Of a DNA stretch of 64,000 bases, positions 24,721 to 32,959 are shown piece after piece. This stretch comes from Azospirillum melinis (GTDB taxonomy: Bacteria; Pseudomonadota; Alphaproteobacteria; Azospirillales; Azospirillaceae). Positions within the stretch are counted from its first letter, which is position 1; every line of letters starts with the position of its first letter. The stretch spans positions 47,393 to 111,392 of the forward strand of contig NZ_WHOS01000021.1 in assembly GCF_013340935.1 (NCBI RefSeq), read 5' to 3'. The translations under genes and the position numbers were made by a program. Below the pieces are notes generated by a model. It saw only the letters and a program-made list of their open reading frames with translations, had not been told where the DNA came from and ran no database searches.

Positions 24721-26292
24721 ATGGTTGCGAAATTCGCGATGGATGACGACAGCGTCGTGGTGGTGATCGGATCGGGGGCCGGCGGCGGCACCCTGGCGAA
24801 CGAGCTGGCCCAGAAGGGCGTCAAGGTCGTCTGCCTGGAGGCCGGCGGGCGTCACGAGATCCAGGATTTCGTGAACGACGAGTGGAAGAGCTTCTCGCAG
24901 ATCTCCTGGCTGGACAAGCGCACCACCTCGGGAAGCTGGCGGGTGGCGAAGGACTTCCCCAACCTGCCGGCCTGGATCGTCAAGGCGGTCGGCGGCTCCA
25001 CCGTCCATTGGGCCGGCGCCTCGCTCCGCTTCCAGGAGCACGAGTTCAAGACGCGCACGACCTACGGCGCCGTGGAGGGCGCCAACCTGCTCGACTGGCC
25101 GGTGACGCTGGCGGAGATGGAGCCCTATTACGACAAGGCCGAGTTCAAGATGGGGACGACCGGCACCAACGGCATCCCGCGCCTGCCCGGCAACAACAAT
25201 TACAAGGTGCTGGCGGCCGGTGCCAAGAAGCTGGGCTATGCTGAGTTCCACACCGGCAACATGTCGATCAACAGCAAGCCGCGCGACGGCCGCGGTGCCT
25301 GCCAGCAGATCGGCTTCTGTTTCCAGGGCTGCAAGTCGGGGGCGAAATGGTCGACCCTCTACACCGAGATCCCCAAGGGCGAGGCCACCGGCAATCTGGA
25401 GGTCCGGCCGAACTCCCAGGTCCTGAAGATCGAACATGACGCGAAGGGCAAGGTCAACGCCGTGCTCTATGCCGACGCCACCGGCGCCATGCACCGCCAG
25501 AAGGCCCGCATCGTCGCGGTCGCCGGCAACTCGATCGAAAGCCCGCGCCTGCTGCTGAACTCGGCCTCGACGATGTTTCCGGACGGGCTGGCGAACTCGT
25601 CCGGTCAGGTCGGGCGCAACTACATGCGGCACATGACCGGCTCGGTCTATGGGCTGTTCGACCGGCCGGTGCACATGTACCGCGGCACCACCATGGCCGG
25701 CATCATCCGCGACGAATCCCGCTTCGACCCGCGGCGCGGCTTCGTCGGCGGCTACGAGATGGAAACGCTGTCGCTCGGCGTGCCCTTCATGGCGGCCTTC
25801 CTCGATCCGGGAGCCTGGGGGCGTGACTTCAGCTCGGCGCTGGACGCCTACGACCACATCGCCGGCATGTGGCTGGTCGGCGAGGACATGCCGCGCGAGA
25901 CCAACCGCGTCACCCTGCACGCGACGGAGAAGGACAAGTTCGGCCTGCCGATTCCCAACGTCAATTTCGATGACCATCCCAACGACATCGCCATGCGCAC
26001 CCACGCCTATGGCCGCGGGTCTGCCGTCTATGACGCGGTGGGCGCGGTCAGGACCATCCACACCCCGCCCTACCCGTCCACCCACAATCTCGGCACCAAC
26101 CGGATGAGCGCCAACGCCCGCGACGGCGTCGTCAACAAGTGGGGCCAGGCGCATGACGTGAAGAACCTGTTCGTGTCAGACGGCAGCCAGTTCACCAGCG
26201 GGGCGTCGGAAAACCCGACCCTGACCATCGTCGCGCTGGCGATCCGGCAGGCCGATTACATCGCCGACCAGATGAGCAAGCGGGAAATCTGA
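24721..26292 (+). CDS. GMC-family FAD-dependent dehydrogenase
   Basis: A 523-residue flavoprotein of the glucose-methanol-choline family. The FAD motif GSGAGGGTLANELAQKG is near residue 18, VGGSTVHWAGASLRF near 88 and the C-terminal GMC signature with SDGSQFTSGASENPTLTIV near 490; the catalytic His is probably in STHNLGT. No signal peptide is present. With the preceding Tat subunit and cytochrome c it forms a likely periplasmic alcohol dehydrogenase of the sorbitol/gluconate dehydrogenase type. Because the operon is divergent from and co-controlled with a small-alkane type monooxygenase, oxidation of the resulting alcohol is the best functional guess. GGGGAGG precedes the ATG at 24721. Confidence 0.92.
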   Translation: MVAKFAMDDDSVVVVIGSGAGGGTLANELAQKGVKVVCLEAGGRHEIQDFVNDEWKSFSQISWLDKRTTSGSWRVAKDFPNLPAWIVKAVGGSTVHWAGASLRFQEHEFKTRTTYGAVEGANLLDWPVTLAEMEPYYDKAEFKMGTTGTNGIPRLPGNNNYKVLAAGAKKLGYAEFHTGNMSINSKPRDGRGACQQIGFCFQGCKSGAKWSTLYTEIPKGEATGNLEVRPNSQVLKIEHDAKGKVNAVLYADATGAMHRQKARIVAVAGNSIESPRLLLNSASTMFPDGLANSSGQVGRNYMRHMTGSVYGLFDRPVHMYRGTTMAGIIRDESRFDPRRGFVGGYEMETLSLGVPFMAAFLDPGAWGRDFSSALDAYDHIAGMWLVGEDMPRETNRVTLHATEKDKFGLPIPNVNFDDHPNDIAMRTHAYGRGSAVYDAVGAVRTIHTPPYPSTHNLGTNRMSANARDGVVNKWGQAHDVKNLFVSDGSQFTSGASENPTLTIVALAIRQADYIADQMSKREI

Positions 26293-26309
26293 CGATCCGC
26301 AAGGACCGC

Positions 26310-26339
26310 AAGCCCCCGGTGTGAACGCGCCGGGGACTT
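26310..26339. terminator. Hairpin terminator after the GMC gene
   Basis: CCCCGG and CCGGGG with a 10-base loop, extended by AAG/CTT at the base. It is located between the convergent GMC and SH3-domain genes. Confidence 0.55.
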
Positions 26340-26354
26340 GTAGCCCTTCTCCCA

Positions 26355-26981
26355 TCAGCGCGCCGGGTTGAAGGCCGGTCCGGTAAGTTCCGGCCCCTTC
26401 GCAGCGTCGGCGATGGTGATGGCGGCCGGCCCCTGCGCGCCCAGCGTGACCGTCACCGGCTTGCCGTTGTTGTAGTTCTTCCACATCTGGTACAGGGCCA
26501 GCGCCGCGAACATCTTGGCGTCGCGGCTGGTGTTGTACAGCCATTCCTGGGTCGGCACGACCCGCAGCGTGCCATTGGCGCCCTGCTCCACCTTGTCGGC
26601 GAAGCGGTAGCCGAGTTGCTCGCCGATGCCGGCGACCAGCCCGTCGAAGCCGGGCGAAAGCTTGCCGAACCCGGCCTGCGCCGGAGCGCTTTCGCCGCTG
26701 CCCAGCGTGCTGGCGCTCTGGCGCTTGACGAGGTCGGAGAACAGCCAGCCCTCCTCCCCGGTGCGCAGGACGCGGACACCCATCCAGTTGCCCTCCCGCC
26801 GCAGTTCGACCACGTCCTCGCCGCGCATGATCGTGGAGCGGACCGCCGCGTCGTCGGACGGACCGGCACGCAGATTGACCTTCTCGCCCGTCACCGCATG
26901 GATGTCGCCCGACGCCGCCAGCGCCGGCGTTCCCGCCAATCCAAGCGCTGCAACTAGGACCATGATCGTCGACCGTGACAT
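26355..26981 (-). CDS. Exported bacterial SH3-domain protein
   Basis: A 208-residue protein with a signal peptide (TIMVLVAALGLAGTPALA) and an N-terminal SH3b domain (about residues 24-85: VTGEKVNLRAGPSDDAAV, GEDVVELRREGNWMGVRV, GEEGWLFSDLV). The C-terminal half (FDGLVAGIGEQLGYRF) is not recognised. Such proteins bind peptidoglycan or stem peptides in the periplasm. GGGAGGAA is just upstream of the ATG. It faces the GMC gene and is divergent from the SoxR-type promoter. A link to the monooxygenase is not shown by sequence. Confidence 0.85.
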   Translation of the reverse strand: MSRSTIMVLVAALGLAGTPALAASGDIHAVTGEKVNLRAGPSDDAAVRSTIMRGEDVVELRREGNWMGVRVLRTGEEGWLFSDLVKRQSASTLGSGESAPAQAGFGKLSPGFDGLVAGIGEQLGYRFADKVEQGANGTLRVVPTQEWLYNTSRDAKMFAALALYQMWKNYNNGKPVTVTLGAQGPAAITIADAAKGPELTGPAFNPAR

Positions 26982-27077
26982 GACAGTTCCTCCCGTTGGG
27001 GGTGCCCGCGCACCGTTTCGCGAACAACGCATGGCGACCGCCGGATGATCCGCCGAACCGGGATTCCACATTTCCCC

Positions 27078-27108
27078 TTGACCTGAAGTTAACTTGAGGT
27101 TTTAGGCT
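27078..27108 (+). promoter_or_regulatory. SoxR/MerR-type promoter with 19-bp spacer
   Basis: The -35 TTGACC (27078-27083) and -10 TAGGCT (27103-27108) are separated by 19 bp, the over-long spacing that MerR-family activators correct. The 18-bp palindrome CCTGAAGTTAACTTGAGG at 27082-27099 differs at one base from the SoxR box of E. coli soxS. No soxR gene lies in the window. Confidence 0.72.
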
Positions 27109-27162
27109 GCCTGCATTGGATCTGGCATACCAGACCCGCCGATGACACTGGCAGGCAGGATG

Positions 27163-28143
27163 ATGAGCAGTACGCAGCCTGAAACGCCGCAGCCCTCAGC
27201 CAAGGCACCATGGACGTTGCGCGTGCACCGCCTGGACCGGATCACACCGCAGGTCCGGCTGGTCGAATTGCGCGATCCGGACGGGCGTGGACTGCCGCCG
27301 GCCGAACCGGGCGCCCACATCGACCTCCATCTGCCGGACGGGGCGGTACGGTCCTATTCGCTGTGCGGCGACCCGGCGGACCGCCAAGCCTACCGCATCG
27401 CCGTCCTGAACGTGCCGGGCGGGCGGGGATCGGGCTTCGTGCATGGCGAACTGGCGCTTGGCGCCGACCTGACCATCTCCCCGCCCCGCAACAATTTCCA
27501 CTTTGACGACGCGGCGCGCTATCTGTTCGTCGCCGGCGGCATCGGCATCACGCCGCTGTTGCCGATGATCCGCAGGGCGGTAAACAAGGGCGCAGATTGG
27601 GTTCTGCATTATTGCGTGCGCAGCGCTGCTGCGGCGCCTTTCCTCGACGATCTCCGCGCCCTGCCCCACGGCCACGTCGACCTGCATGCCGCCGACGAGG
27701 GCCAACGGCTGGCGGTTGACGAGTTGATGGCGTCCACCCCCGTCGATGTTCCGATCTATTGCTGCGGTCCGCAGCGGCTGATGGAAGCGGTGGCCGCCGC
27801 CGCCCGGCCGGACCAGGATGTCCGCTTCGAATGGTTCACCCCACGTCCGGAGCCAGCCCGTCAGGACTTTGCGGACAACAGCTTCGATGTGGTCTGCGCG
27901 CGCTCCGGCATCACCGTCACGGTTCCGGCGGGAACCAGCATTCTGGACGCGCTCTACGCCGCAGGCGTCGAAATCGACTCGTCCTGCGAACAGGGCGTCT
28001 GCGGCACTTGCGAGACGACGGTGCTGGAGGGCGAGCCCGACCACCGTGACAGCGTCCTGTCCGACGCGGAGCGCGCTGCCGGCAAGACGATGATGCTGTG
28101 TGTCTCGCGGGCGCGCAGCACAAGATTGGTCTTGGATGTCTGA
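27163..28143 (+). CDS. PDR/VanB-type oxidoreductase (FMN, NADH, 2Fe-2S)
   Basis: A 326-residue reductase of the phthalate dioxygenase reductase type. The order is flavin domain first (VRSYSLCGDP), then the NAD domain (FVAGGIGITPLLPM and IYCCGPQRLM), then a C-terminal ferredoxin domain with CEQGVCGTCE and a later LCV. It donates electrons to an oxygenase, such as a Rieske dioxygenase or P450, but no such partner lies next to it. It is the first gene behind a SoxR-type promoter, so redox-cycling compounds may induce it. The start is uncertain: ATG at 27142, 27160 or 27163; the last sits best behind GGCAGGCAGG. Confidence 0.9.
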   Translation: MSSTQPETPQPSAKAPWTLRVHRLDRITPQVRLVELRDPDGRGLPPAEPGAHIDLHLPDGAVRSYSLCGDPADRQAYRIAVLNVPGGRGSGFVHGELALGADLTISPPRNNFHFDDAARYLFVAGGIGITPLLPMIRRAVNKGADWVLHYCVRSAAAAPFLDDLRALPHGHVDLHAADEGQRLAVDELMASTPVDVPIYCCGPQRLMEAVAAAARPDQDVRFEWFTPRPEPARQDFADNSFDVVCARSGITVTVPAGTSILDALYAAGVEIDSSCEQGVCGTCETTVLEGEPDHRDSVLSDAERAAGKTMMLCVSRARSTRLVLDV

Positions 28144-28177
28144 CGCTTCAACACGAAACGACCATTGGGAGGATTTG

Positions 28178-28603
28178 ATGACCGAGGAAGACCTGCGCCA
28201 ACTTGGAGTGGCGCTTTTGAACAGCCCGGCGGAGGCTATCGTCTATTCCGACCGGGAGGGTCTCATCCGATTCTGGAATGCGGGGGCGGAACGCGTGTTC
28301 GGCTTCACCGCTGAAGAAGCGTTGGGCCAATCGCTGGACATCATCATCCCCGAACGGCAGCGCCAGCGCCATTGGGATGGCTATGACGAGGTGATGAAGA
28401 CGGGGGTGAGCCGCTATGGCAGCGGCGACCTGCTGTCGGTTCCGGCGCTGCGCAAGGACGGCAGCCGCATCTCGGTGGAGTTCACCATCGTGCCCTTGAA
28501 GGACGCGGACGGCGCCATGCTCGGGATGGCCTCCGTCATGCGCGACGTGTCAGCCCGCTTCGAGGAGTTGAAGACCCTGCGCCGTCAGGCGACCGGGCGC
28601 TGA
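28178..28603 (+). CDS. Stand-alone PAS-domain protein
   Basis: A 141-residue protein that is essentially one PAS domain (residues 15-130: NSPAEAIVYSDREGLIRFWN, GAERVFGFTAEEALGQSLD, then KDGSRISVEFTIVPLKD). No kinase, cyclase or HTH output is attached. GGGAGGA is seven bases upstream of ATG. It follows the PDR-type reductase by 34 bp and probably shares the SoxR-type promoter. It may bind haem, flavin or a small ligand and signal by protein contact. The partner is unknown. Confidence 0.85.
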   Translation: MTEEDLRQLGVALLNSPAEAIVYSDREGLIRFWNAGAERVFGFTAEEALGQSLDIIIPERQRQRHWDGYDEVMKTGVSRYGSGDLLSVPALRKDGSRISVEFTIVPLKDADGAMLGMASVMRDVSARFEELKTLRRQATGR

Positions 28604-28614
28604 TACCTCCCTTT

Positions 28615-28645
28615 CCCGTCTGGCCCTACCCGCCGGCCAGACGGG
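28615..28645. terminator. Bidirectional terminator between PAS and ligase genes
   Basis: CCCGTCTGGCC and GGCCAGACGGG make a perfect 11-bp stem with a 9-base loop. The right arm overlaps the last codons of the minus-strand ligase gene. TTT precedes the left arm, which serves as an A tract or T tract depending on strand. Confidence 0.6.
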
Positions 28646-30143
28646 CGCGCAGGTCGCGCTTGACCACCTTGCCATAATTGTTCTTCGGCAGGTCCTCGAC
28701 GAACAGGTAACGCTTGGGCCGCTTGAACCGGGCGATGCTGGCGTTGCAATGCTCGTCGAGGCCGCCGGGGGAGATTTCGCGCCCCGGCTCGGCGACGATG
28801 AAGGCGACGACGATCTCGCCCCATTCCGGATCGGGTTGCCCGGTGACACAGACCTCGGCAACGTCGGGGTGGCGCAGCAGCACCTCCTCCACCTCGCGCG
28901 GATAGATGTTGCTGCCGCCGCTGATGATGACGTCCTTCGACCGGTCGCGCAGCGTTAGGTAGCCGCGTCCGTCGAAGGATCCCATGTCGCCGGTGAACAG
29001 CCAGCCGCCGCGCAGGGCTTCGGCCGTCGCCTTGGGATTGTTCCAGTATCCGGCCATCACCACGTCGCCGCGGCAGACGATCTCCCCCACCTCGCCGGTG
29101 GGCAGCGGCCGACCGTCGGCATCCACCACCGCCACCTCGACGCCGCTGCGGGCGAAGCCGACCGACCCCAGCACCGCATCGTCGTCGCTTGCATGGTCGC
29201 GGCGCCGCAGCGACGCGATGGTCATCGGCGCCTCGCCCTGGCCGTAGATCTGGGCGAAGACCGGCCCGAAAACCGCCAGCGAGCGGCGCAGTTCCTCCAC
29301 ATACATCGGGCCGCCGCCATAGACGATGGAACGCAGGTTGGCCGGCCGCCGGCCGCCGCGTTCCGCCTCCAGCCGCAGCCTCTGCACCATCGTCGGGGCC
29401 AGGAAGGCGCCGCAGCCGGGGTGACGGTCGCAGAGATCGAGGAACTCCGCCGGCTCAAATGCGGAGGAGGCCGGCACCACCTGCCGGGCGCCGCGGGCGA
29501 CATAGGCCGCCATGTAGAGACCGGAGCCGTGCGACATCGGCGCCGCGTGCAGCAGGCTGCAATCCTCGTCCACCGCCTCGACATCGGCCAGATGGGCGAC
29601 GGTCATGGCCAGCAGATTGCGGTGGGACAGCATCGCTCCCTTCGACCGACCGGTGGTGCCGCTGGTGTAAAACAGCCAGCCCAGCGCCTGCGGATCGGGA
29701 TCGATCGGCCCGGCCCATTCGTCGCCCGCCGCCATTGCCGTGTAGTCCTCTCCGCCGATGATGATCCGGCGGCAGGACGCCGCAGTCGACCCGTCCAGCG
29801 CCTGCTCCAGCCCGCCGGCCAGCTTGGGCGAGACGAAGACGATGGACGCTCCGGAATCCTCCAGGATCTGCACCAGCTCGCGCGGATGCAGCTTGGCGTT
29901 GACCGGCGTCGCCGCCATGCCGGCCGCCCAGATGGCGAAGAACAGCTCGACATATTCGGGCACATTTTCCGTCGCGATGGCGATGCGGTCGCCCGGCCGG
30001 CCGACAGCACGCAGGCCGGCGGCGATGCGCAGCGCGCGGGAGCGAAGTTCGGCAAAGCTGTGAAACTGCTCGGTGCCGCGGAACACCGCTCCGCGACCGG
30101 GGAAACGGGCCGCCGCCTGATCGAGAAGGGAGAAGAGATTCAC
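28626..30143 (-). CDS. AMP-forming acyl-CoA synthetase
   Basis: A 505-residue adenylate-forming enzyme that activates a carboxylic acid to its CoA thioester. The P-loop is FYTSGTTGRSKGAM at about residues 165-178, followed by YGQGEAPMT, the motor-hinge region GWLFTGDMGSFDGRGYL and the catalytic Lys in KNNYGKVVKRDL near the C-terminus. The GTG at 30143 is chosen because AGGAAGGAA lies upstream; the frame continues beyond but overlaps the next gene. It resembles medium/long-chain fatty-acid or cyclohexanecarboxylate-type ligases. The substrate is unknown. It is 25 bp downstream of the MmyB-type regulator gene on the same strand. Confidence 0.92.
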   Translation of the reverse strand: MNLFSLLDQAAARFPGRGAVFRGTEQFHSFAELRSRALRIAAGLRAVGRPGDRIAIATENVPEYVELFFAIWAAGMAATPVNAKLHPRELVQILEDSGASIVFVSPKLAGGLEQALDGSTAASCRRIIIGGEDYTAMAAGDEWAGPIDPDPQALGWLFYTSGTTGRSKGAMLSHRNLLAMTVAHLADVEAVDEDCSLLHAAPMSHGSGLYMAAYVARGARQVVPASSAFEPAEFLDLCDRHPGCGAFLAPTMVQRLRLEAERGGRRPANLRSIVYGGGPMYVEELRRSLAVFGPVFAQIYGQGEAPMTIASLRRRDHASDDDAVLGSVGFARSGVEVAVVDADGRPLPTGEVGEIVCRGDVVMAGYWNNPKATAEALRGGWLFTGDMGSFDGRGYLTLRDRSKDVIISGGSNIYPREVEEVLLRHPDVAEVCVTGQPDPEWGEIVVAFIVAEPGREISPGGLDEHCNASIARFKRPKRYLFVEDLPKNNYGKVVKRDLRARLAGG

Positions 30144-30168
30144 CGGCGCTGTTCCTTCCTGCCACCGC

Positions 30169-31026
30169 TCATCCGCCAGACGCCACTGCGGTCCTTCGAC
30201 CGGCCAGGGCACGGATGCGTTCTTTAACCTGTTCGTCCAGCGGATTGTAGACCAGAAGACCGAGATCGGGGCGTCCATCGACGGCGAAGGCCGAATATTC
30301 CATCTCGACGCTGCCGAGTTCCGGATGCTGGAGCCGTTTGAACCCCTCGCTCGGCGCGTACACGTCGTTCTCGTTCCAGAACCGGGCGAAGTCGGCGCTC
30401 GTCCGGCACAGCTCATCGACGAAATTGGCGATCTCCTTCACCGCCCCGGCCCGCGCCGCATCGACGCGGAAGGCGCCCACCAGATGCCGCGCCATGCCCT
30501 CCCAGTCCCTTTGCTTGGCCCGGATCGCCGGATTGCCGAACACCAGCCGCAGGATGTTCCGCTGATCGGGCGGCAGCGTGCCGTAATCGGTCAGCACCAC
30601 GGCGGCAGCGCGATTCCAGGCCAGCACGTCCCAGGTCGCGGTCTTGATGAAGGCCGGACAGGCGTCGAAGGACTCCAGCAGCCGTTGCAGCCGCGGGCTT
30701 ACCCCTTGCGCCGGCCTGTAGCGCATCTCCGGCGGCCGGCCGAGCGCCAGGATGAACAGATGCTCCCGCTCCAGATCGGTCAGCATCAGGCTGCCGGCGA
30801 TCCGGTCCAGCACGTCGGCCGACGGCGCCCCGCCCCGCCCCTGCTCCAGCCACGTGTACCAGGTCGGGCTGATGTTGGCGCGCTGCGCCACCTCCTCCCG
30901 GCGCAGGCCCGGCGTGCGGCGGCGTCCCGAGAACCCGAAGGCCGCCGGGTCCAGCCGCGTCCGGCGGTCGCGCAGGAAGGCGGCGAGCGTGCCGGCCGGA
31001 CTGGTCTGTCTGGTGTCGGTCTGCAT
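30169..31026 (-). CDS. MmyB-type helix-turn-helix regulator
   Basis: A 285-residue regulator. An N-terminal XRE-type HTH (residues 12-85: RRTPGLRREEVAQRANISPT, TWYTWLEQGRG) is followed by a MmyB-like ligand-binding domain (about 105-275) with AWNRAAAVVLTDYGTLP and DELCRTSADFARFWNENDV. In characterised Gram-positive relatives this PAS-like domain binds a fatty-acid-like ligand. Two gene relationships are plausible: it may control the downstream acyl-CoA ligase or the divergent epimerase-like gene at 31130. An imperfect palindrome lies in the shared upstream region. Confidence 0.93.
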   Translation of the reverse strand: MQTDTRQTSPAGTLAAFLRDRRTRLDPAAFGFSGRRRTPGLRREEVAQRANISPTWYTWLEQGRGGAPSADVLDRIAGSLMLTDLEREHLFILALGRPPEMRYRPAQGVSPRLQRLLESFDACPAFIKTATWDVLAWNRAAAVVLTDYGTLPPDQRNILRLVFGNPAIRAKQRDWEGMARHLVGAFRVDAARAGAVKEIANFVDELCRTSADFARFWNENDVYAPSEGFKRLQHPELGSVEMEYSAFAVDGRPDLGLLVYNPLDEQVKERIRALAGRRTAVASGG

Positions 31027-31034
31027 TGGCTGAT

Positions 31035-31055
31035 CCTGGTAGCCGCTATACTAGG
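31035..31055. promoter_or_regulatory. Imperfect palindrome upstream of the MmyB-type regulator
   Basis: CCTGGTA, seven bases, TACTAGG (one mismatch between arms). It lies 9 bp upstream of the regulator start in the divergent gap, a plausible operator for it. Confidence 0.35.
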
Positions 31056-31129
31056 AAAACGTCACTACTTTAACAGGATATCACGGCGGGACAGAGTGGG
31101 GGCGACTGAATTGGAAAGGTGGTTGTCCC

Positions 31130-32017
31130 ATGCGTATTTTCCTCACCGGCGCCACCGGTTTCATCGGCCGGGCCGTGCTGTCCGAACTGCTCCAGGCCGG
31201 CCATCGGGTCATCGGCATGACCCGCTCCGAGGACGGCGCCCGCGCGCTGGAGTCCGCCGGTGCCGAGCCGCACTTGGGCACGCTGGAGGATCTGGCGAGC
31301 ATCCGCAGCGGCGCCGAAAAGGCCGACGCCGTAATCCACACCGCCTTCGACCATGACTTCTCGCGCTTCGCAGAGAATTGCGCAAAGGACAGCCGGGTGA
31401 TCGGTGCCTTGGGCGCGGCGCTGAAGGGCTCGAACCGTCCGCTGCTGATCACGTCCGGGGTCGGCATTGGGGGTGCCGGTCATGGCCGGCTTGCCCGCGA
31501 AGATGTCTTCGACGACGGTCACCCCAACCCGCGCATCGCATCGGAGCGGGCCGGCAACGAGCTGTTGGACGCCGGCATCAATGTCGCGGTGATGCGGCTG
31601 CCGCAGGTCCACAACACGGAGAAGCAGGGGCTGATCACCCCGCTGATCGAAATCTTCCGCGCGAAGGGTGTCGCCGCCTACATCGGCGAGGGGCGAAACC
31701 GCTGGTCCGCCGGCCATCTGGGGGATGTCGCACGCCTCTACCGTCTGGCCATCGAGAAGGCGGAGGCCGGCGCCCGCTACCATGCGGTTGGGGAGGAGGG
31801 CGTCGGGACCCGCGAGATCGTCGAAACGCTGGCCCGCGGCCTGAAAATTCCGGCGGTCTCCATCCCGCAGGACAAGGCTGCCGAACACTTCGGCTGGATG
31901 GCGATGTTCGCGGGCATCGACATGGCGGCGTCCAGCGCCCTGACCCAGCAGACACTCGGCTGGCATCCCGAAGGTCCCGGCCTCATCGCCGACCTGGAGG
32001 CGATGCGCTACTCCTGA
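31130..32017 (+). CDS. NAD-dependent epimerase/SDR-family protein
   Basis: A 295-residue extended or atypical SDR. The cofactor motif TGATGFIG is at residues 6-13 and SEDGARALESAG follows the second strand. The usual YxxxK active site is not conserved (SERAGNEL in its place). Such proteins are often annotated as NAD-dependent epimerase/dehydratase. It is divergent from the MmyB-type regulator, which is the common arrangement for its regulator-target pairs. Confidence 0.9.
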   Translation: MRIFLTGATGFIGRAVLSELLQAGHRVIGMTRSEDGARALESAGAEPHLGTLEDLASIRSGAEKADAVIHTAFDHDFSRFAENCAKDSRVIGALGAALKGSNRPLLITSGVGIGGAGHGRLAREDVFDDGHPNPRIASERAGNELLDAGINVAVMRLPQVHNTEKQGLITPLIEIFRAKGVAAYIGEGRNRWSAGHLGDVARLYRLAIEKAEAGARYHAVGEEGVGTREIVETLARGLKIPAVSIPQDKAAEHFGWMAMFAGIDMAASSALTQQTLGWHPEGPGLIADLEAMRYS

Positions 32018-32029
32018 CCGGGCAGGAAG

Positions 32030-32806
32030 TCATTCGGCGCCTTTCAGATAAGCGCGCGGCGAGGAGCCGAGCACGCGCTTGAACATCGCGGTGAAGGCGG
32101 CGGGATTGTCATAGCCGAGGTCGATGGCGACCACGGTGACGGCTTCGCCCGCCACCAGCCGCGGCAGGGCGGCGGCAAGACAGGCCTGCTGGCGCCATTC
32201 CAGAAAGCTCAGTCCGGTCTCGCGCCGGAACAGGCGGGTGAAGGCGCGCCGGCTGACGCCCAGCTCGTCGCACCATTGTTCAATCGTCTCATGCACCGCC
32301 GGCTGGCGGAGAAAGCGCCGACAGCGCTCGGCCAAGGCCGGACTGGTCGGGAAGGGGACGGTCAGCGGCTGGGCCGGCAGATGCAGCATCTCATAGCGGA
32401 TCAGCGCCATCACCGCGCCGTCGTGGCTGTCCGGATCGTAGTCCGCCGGCACATCCACGGCGCGGGCGATCAGGTTGCGGATGAAGGGGGACAGGCCGAC
32501 GACCTGACAGCGGTCCGGCATTCCGCCGGTCAGATCCGGGTCCAGGTAAAGGCTTTGGGTGGTCACCGCCCCGATCATGCGCACCTCATGCATGATGCCG
32601 GGCGGGATCCACAGGCCGAAATCGGGCGGCACCACCCAGCGGCCCTGCGGCGTCGACATGATCAGCACCCCGGTGATGCCGGAGATCAGCTGTCCCCGCC
32701 GGTGCCAGTGCAGCGGCAGCGTGCCGCCGTCCGGATAGTCGTGGGTGGTGGCGAGCAAAGGTCGCTCGACGGCATCGATCTCGTCGACACGGACATTCCT
32801 GACCAT
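32030..32806 (-). CDS. AraC-family transcriptional regulator
   Basis: A 258-residue regulator with an N-terminal cupin (PLHWHRRGQLISGITG, VPPDFGLWIPPGIMHEVRM) and a C-terminal double HTH (about 155-255: WCDELGVSRRAFTRLFRRET, VAIDLGYDNPAAFTAMFKRV). The ATG at 32806 is the sensible start; the frame is open for 77 more codons but these overlap the region upstream of the divergent MFS gene. It is divergent from the Fsr-like exporter gene at 32960, its likely target. Confidence 0.93.
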   Translation of the reverse strand: MVRNVRVDEIDAVERPLLATTHDYPDGGTLPLHWHRRGQLISGITGVLIMSTPQGRWVVPPDFGLWIPPGIMHEVRMIGAVTTQSLYLDPDLTGGMPDRCQVVGLSPFIRNLIARAVDVPADYDPDSHDGAVMALIRYEMLHLPAQPLTVPFPTSPALAERCRRFLRQPAVHETIEQWCDELGVSRRAFTRLFRRETGLSFLEWRQQACLAAALPRLVAGEAVTVVAIDLGYDNPAAFTAMFKRVLGSSPRAYLKGAE

Positions 32807-32959
32807 GGCCCAGACTCGTAGAAAACTGGCCTGACCGCGGTGGCGGGCCTTCTCGGTCGACCGTAGGCTTACGGTGCAGTCAACGCAACAGTGCCGGGCC
32901 AACCGGGCCGCCGATATGCGGTCCGGACGCCTGAGGCGGAGAGAAGAGGGCATGCCCCC

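Noticed and set aside
24595..26154. 519-codon minus-strand open frame over the GMC gene
   Set aside because: Antisense to a strongly supported flavoprotein gene; the translation is Val/Gly/Arg-rich with no motif.
30144..30416. N-terminal extension of the acyl-CoA ligase
   Set aside because: Out of frame over the MmyB-type regulator gene; the GTG at 30143 has AGGAAGGAA upstream and gives the normal family length.
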